Positions 5,067 to 8,508 of a stretch of 8,508 nucleotides of DNA are shown here, piece after piece (the stretch's first letter is position 1; each line of letters starts with the position of its first letter). The translations under genes were made by a program, and so were the position numbers. Below the pieces are notes generated by a model that had not been told where the DNA came from, did no database searches, and saw only the letters and a list, made by a program, of their open reading frames with translations. The stretch covers positions 1 through 8,508 of the forward strand of contig JBFMFH010000114.1 in NCBI GenBank assembly GCA_040752275.1. The letters are read 5' to 3'. Source of the stretch: JBFMFH01 sp040752275. GTDB lineage: Bacteria; Acidobacteriota; Vicinamibacteria; Vicinamibacterales; JAKQTR01.

Positions 5067-8000
5067 CTACTTCGCCACGATGTGCGCGATGCCGCGCGCG
5101 CGCAGCATCTCGTTGAACGCCGCCAGGTCCTTCGCGACGAGGGCGTCGAATTCGGTGGAGCGGGTTCTAATCTGCTCGCCCAACCACCTCCGGACCTCGA
5201 TCTGCTGATCCGTGGGCTTGAAGTCGGCGCTCGAGAGGCCGTTCGCCAGGTAACCGAAACGTGACACGAGCTGAGCCCCGTAGCGAATGGCGTCCTGGGC
5301 GCCCGTCAGGCGCAGGTCGATCAGCGCCATCTCGAGATCCGTGAACTTCGTCTCGAGGGCCGTCGCGGCCTTTGCGATCTCCGGTTCGCTCACGACGCGA
5401 CGCTGCGACTGGAGCTGGCTGCGTACGAGCTCCAGCCGGTTGACGAGGCCGACGGCCGTGTTGAGATCGCGCCGGAGGTCCAGGAGCATGGCCGTCTGCG
5501 CCGCGATGTCTGCCTCGGTCCCACCACTGTGCGGGTCCTTGCGCACGGTAAGGGACTGCGTGAACTCGCGCCCGCCAACCGTGAGCTTCACCGTGTAGGT
5601 GCCCGGCGGCTGCAGGATAGTGATCGTCGCGCCGCCGCCCGCCGGCGGCCGTGTCCAGTCGGGACCGAGCCGCACGTGTGGCGCCGGCAGCAGGGGGTTC
5701 GTGCGCATCCGGATCGCATCGCTCGGCTCGCCGCGCAGATCCCACGTCACACGGTTGAGACCCGCGTGGCGGGTCCCGGCAAGGGTCCGGACGACCTCGC
5801 CCCGTGCGTCGAGAATCGTCACCCGGACGGGCGACGACGACTCTCCCTTCAGAAAGTATGCGATTGACGCGCCGTAGTCCGGATTCCGGCCGATTGTCTG
5901 ATCGTCGTACGGCGTTGATGGCGCGGTGATGAACCGGAACCGATACGCCGGGCGCGGCGGAAACAGATGTGCGTCGGAGGCCAGCACCTGCGGCGTCATC
6001 AACTGCAGCGGCGTGAGGTCATCCAGAATCCAGAAGCCGCGGCCGTAGGTCGAGATCACGAGATCGTTGAAGTGCTCCTGGACGGTGATCCACGACACGG
6101 GTGCGTGCGGCAGGTTCATCTGCAGCGGCTGCCAGTTCTCCCCATCGTCGAACGACACGTAGACCGCGTTCTCCGCGCCGGCGTAGAGCAGGCCCCGTCG
6201 CACCGGATCCTCGCAGACGACGCGGACGTAGCTCAACATGCTCTTGGGGATGCCGTTCGTGATCGCCCGCCACGTCCGGCCGTAGTCCGTCGTCTTGAAG
6301 ATGAACGGGTCGCGGTTGTTCACCTGATGGAAGTCGACGGCCACGTACGCCGTGCCGGCGTCGTACCGTGACGCGACAATGCTGCGGAACGAACCCCACG
6401 GCAGGAGGCCGGGCAGGTTCTTCGTGACGTTCGTCCACGTCTTCCCGCCATCGCGCGTGAGGTGGAGCAGGCCGTCATTGGTCCCGGCCCAGATGAGGCC
6501 GCGCTCCTTCGGCGACTCGGCCAGGCCGTAGACGACGCCCGCGTACTCGACGCCGATATTGTCGCCCGTCAGCCCGCCGGAACTGCCCATGCGGCTGCGA
6601 TCGTTTAGGGTCAAATCCGGGCTGATGACCTCCCACGACTGGCCGCCGTTCGTCGTCCGGTGGACGTGCTGGCTTCCGGTGTAGACGGTGTGGTGATCGT
6701 GCGGCGAGACGAGCAGCGGCGCGTCCCACACGAAGCGGTACTTGACGCGCTCCGCCGGGCCGTTCGACTGGTCGGGCCACACCTCGACGTTGCGGAACTG
6801 CCGCCGGTTCTCCTCGAAGCGGACGACGATGCCGCCGACCATGCCGGAGCCCGAGGCGCTGGACCAGACGATGTTCGAATCCGTCGGGTCCGGCGTGGCG
6901 AAGCCGCTCTCGCCGCCGCCGACGGCGTGCCACATCGCCCGCGGGATCGTGCCGTTTGCCAGCCGGCTGTTGCTCGGGCCGCGGTAGGTCGGCTCGTCCT
7001 GCTTGTTGCCCAGCACGTTGTAGGGAATCTCGTTGTCGACGGTGACGTGGTACATCTGCGCGTTGGTCAACCGCTGGCGGAACCACGTGCGCCCTCGGTT
7101 GATCGAGATCGAGAGTCCCTGGTCGTGGGCGACGATCATGCGGTTCGCGTTGGTCGGGTCGATCCACATGTCGTGATGGTCGCCCCCGGGCGCGTCGGAG
7201 CGGCGCATGACCGTGAGCGTCTCGCCGCCGTCGAGCGTCTTCGAGAACGACGCCGTCAGGAAGTACGCCTCGTCCTCATCGTCGGGCGCCACGGCCATCC
7301 GCGAGTAGTAGTGCGGTCGTCCCATGGCGTAGTGGTCGTAGCTCACCACCCGCCAGCTCTCGCCGCCATCGTCGCTCCGGAAGACCTGGCCCGCATCGGT
7401 CTCCCTGCCGTCCCACGGCTGGCCATCGCCCGTCTCGATGAGGGCGTAGACGCGGTTCGGGTTGGAAAGCGAGATGGCCACCGCGACTTTGCCGACCGGC
7501 CGCGTGGGGAGGCCCCGGCCGGTGAGCTTCGTCCAGGTGACACCGCCGTCGCGCGAGGCGTAGAGACCGCTGCCCGGGCCGCCGCTCGTGCGTCCCCAGG
7601 TGTGGATCTCGAGCTGCCACATGCCTGCGAAGAGCAGGCGCGGGTTGCGAAGGTCCATCGCGATGTCGGAGCAGCCCGTGTTCTCGTCGACGAAGAGCGT
7701 CTTCGTCCAGGTCTTGCCGCCATCGGTCGTCCGGAAGACGCCCCGCTCCGGCTGAGGACCGTAGGCGTGGCCGAGGGCGCAGGCGAGGACGACGTTCGGG
7801 TTCGTCGGGTCGATGACGAGACGCGGAATGCGGCCTGTCTGCTCGAGACCCATCAGCGTCCAGGTCTTGCCGGCGTCAGTCGACCTGTAGATGCCCTGGC
7901 CGAGGGAGATATGGCTGCGGATCTTGCCCTCGCCCGTACCCGCCCACACGACGTTCGGATCGGACATCGCGACGGCGAGCGAGCCGATCGACTGGACCGG

Positions 8001-8276
8001 CTGGTCGTCGAAGATCGGCTGCCAGTTCACGCCGGCATCAGTCGTCTTGTAGATGCCGCCGGAAGCGGCGCCCACATAGTAGGTGGCCGGATCGCCGGGA
8101 ATGCCGGCGGCGGCCGAGAAGCGGTTGCCCTCTGGGCCGATGTGCCGCCAATTGAGCTGGGCGTAGATGTCGGGCGATGGGCGCGCGGCCTGCCGGGCCT
8201 GTCCGGCTGCAACGAGCAGCACGGTGCAGACGACGAGCAGGGCCGACCAACGGACCGATCCAGTGCGACAAGGCAT
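5067..8276 (-). CDS. Secreted Asp-box (BNR/VPS10-sortilin-like) beta-propeller protein
   Basis: The 1069-residue product starts with a Sec signal peptide: a short basic N-terminus, then the hydrophobic SALLVVCTVLLVAAG, with likely cleavage near GQA. About eleven Asp-box motifs of the S/T-x-D-x-G-x-T-W type are spread over residues 78-715. Examples are KTTDAGVNW, RSTDAGKTW, RTTDGGKTW, ASRDGGVTW, RSDDGGESW, RTTNGGQSW, KTTDYGRTW and VSFDDGENW. They indicate one or two beta-propellers. HDMWIDPTNANRMIVAHDQG and STYGRGFWILDDLTPLQ are family hallmarks as I remember them. After about residue 760 comes a FlgD-like Ig segment (WDLRGEP, PPGTYTVKLTVGG, about 850-920), then a helical, charged C-terminal 150 residues. 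No catalytic site is evident. Such proteins are often annotated as 'glycosyl hydrolase' without proof; ligand binding or scaffolding outside the cell is as likely. The start at 8276 (not ATG 8282) is chosen because AGGAG at 8283-8287 is six bases before it but touches the ATG at 8282. Confidence 0.88.
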   Translation of the reverse strand: MPCRTGSVRWSALLVVCTVLLVAAGQARQAARPSPDIYAQLNWRHIGPEGNRFSAAAGIPGDPATYYVGAASGGIYKTTDAGVNWQPIFDDQPVQSIGSLAVAMSDPNVVWAGTGEGKIRSHISLGQGIYRSTDAGKTWTLMGLEQTGRIPRLVIDPTNPNVVLACALGHAYGPQPERGVFRTTDGGKTWTKTLFVDENTGCSDIAMDLRNPRLLFAGMWQLEIHTWGRTSGGPGSGLYASRDGGVTWTKLTGRGLPTRPVGKVAVAISLSNPNRVYALIETGDGQPWDGRETDAGQVFRSDDGGESWRVVSYDHYAMGRPHYYSRMAVAPDDEDEAYFLTASFSKTLDGGETLTVMRRSDAPGGDHHDMWIDPTNANRMIVAHDQGLSISINRGRTWFRQRLTNAQMYHVTVDNEIPYNVLGNKQDEPTYRGPSNSRLANGTIPRAMWHAVGGGESGFATPDPTDSNIVWSSASGSGMVGGIVVRFEENRRQFRNVEVWPDQSNGPAERVKYRFVWDAPLLVSPHDHHTVYTGSQHVHRTTNGGQSWEVISPDLTLNDRSRMGSSGGLTGDNIGVEYAGVVYGLAESPKERGLIWAGTNDGLLHLTRDGGKTWTNVTKNLPGLLPWGSFRSIVASRYDAGTAYVAVDFHQVNNRDPFIFKTTDYGRTWRAITNGIPKSMLSYVRVVCEDPVRRGLLYAGAENAVYVSFDDGENWQPLQMNLPHAPVSWITVQEHFNDLVISTYGRGFWILDDLTPLQLMTPQVLASDAHLFPPRPAYRFRFITAPSTPYDDQTIGRNPDYGASIAYFLKGESSSPVRVTILDARGEVVRTLAGTRHAGLNRVTWDLRGEPSDAIRMRTNPLLPAPHVRLGPDWTRPPAGGGATITILQPPGTYTVKLTVGGREFTQSLTVRKDPHSGGTEADIAAQTAMLLDLRRDLNTAVGLVNRLELVRSQLQSQRRVVSEPEIAKAATALETKFTDLEMALIDLRLTGAQDAIRYGAQLVSRFGYLANGLSSADFKPTDQQIEVRRWLGEQIRTRSTEFDALVAKDLAAFNEMLRARGIAHIVAK

Positions 8277-8282
8277 AGACAT

Positions 8283-8287
8283 CTCCT
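8283..8287 (-). promoter_or_regulatory. Ribosome binding site deciding the propeller start
   Basis: AGGAG on the minus strand immediately precedes ATG 8282 (no spacer) and lies 6 nt before ATG 8276. The second ATG, two codons later, is therefore the likely initiation site. Confidence 0.6.
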
Positions 8288-8296
8288 GTGCGGCGA

Positions 8297-8302
8297 ATGG
8301 TA
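8297..8302 (-). promoter_or_regulatory. Possible -10 element of the propeller/GMC operon
   Basis: TACCAT on the minus strand matches four of six bases of TATAAT. It would place the transcript start near 8290, just before the ribosome binding site. A partner -35 would have to lie in the heptamer array. CTGACT (8322-8327, minus strand) has four matches to TTGACA but a long 19-bp spacer. This is weak evidence by eye only. Confidence 0.22.
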
Positions 8303-8303
8303 G

Positions 8304-8508
<205 letters not shown>

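Noticed and set aside
6660..8303. 547-residue + strand open frame antisense to the propeller gene
   Set aside because: It is Val/Arg/Ala-rich with periodicity mirroring the Asp-box repeats on the other strand, and it has no ribosome binding site or domain.

Overview
The window is GC-rich and its coding capacity lies in two opposed blocks. Three traits suggest an uncultured Acidobacteriota member, perhaps Vicinamibacteria. These are a large secreted BNR/Asp-box propeller protein of the 'VPS10/sortilin-like' type, an FAO-like GMC oxidoreductase with an N-terminal helical extension, and a heptameric CAGRRGN tandem array. The assignment rests on remembered occurrence of such features, not on a search.

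Left block, + strand (1-2575): the last 21 codons of an unidentified gene (stop at 66-68), then a 111-bp gap with two perfect palindromes. A translationally coupled pair follows: a PHP-fold metallophosphoesterase (180-1298) and a family 4 glycosyltransferase (1298-2575) that share one base of a TGATG stop/start. All expected PHP metal ligands are present. The glycosyltransferase has the N-terminal PDSY...NGV signature of lipid-directed GT4 enzymes. Together they suggest a phosphoesterase/glycosyltransferase step in making a glycolipid or other surface glycoconjugate; the substrate cannot be read from sequence.

Middle (2576-3088): a short non-coding stretch with three copies of a GGGTCCTC-type repeat and a GC-rich hairpin between convergent genes. 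Next comes a minus-strand MerR-family regulator that looks like an internally deleted pseudogene: its DNA-binding domain joins, out of frame, to the family's C-terminal tail. A MerR-like dyad next to a TTGACC hexamer remains upstream of it.

Right block, - strand (8276 down to 3089): a 1069-residue secreted Asp-box propeller protein, then 36 bp later an N-terminal helical segment and a GMC flavoprotein oxidoreductase. The last two sit in different frames overlapping at a run of four G. Removing one G would give a single 646-residue enzyme, so this is a frameshifted (or misassembled) gene or a genuinely split pair. The promoter of this block must lie next to or inside the heptamer array (8304 to the window end), which starts only 27 bp before the propeller start codon.

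No tRNA, rRNA, CRISPR, IS element or phage gene was recognised. No clearly new defence or mobile system is visible. The most unusual items are the two broken or split genes and the ordered heptamer array.
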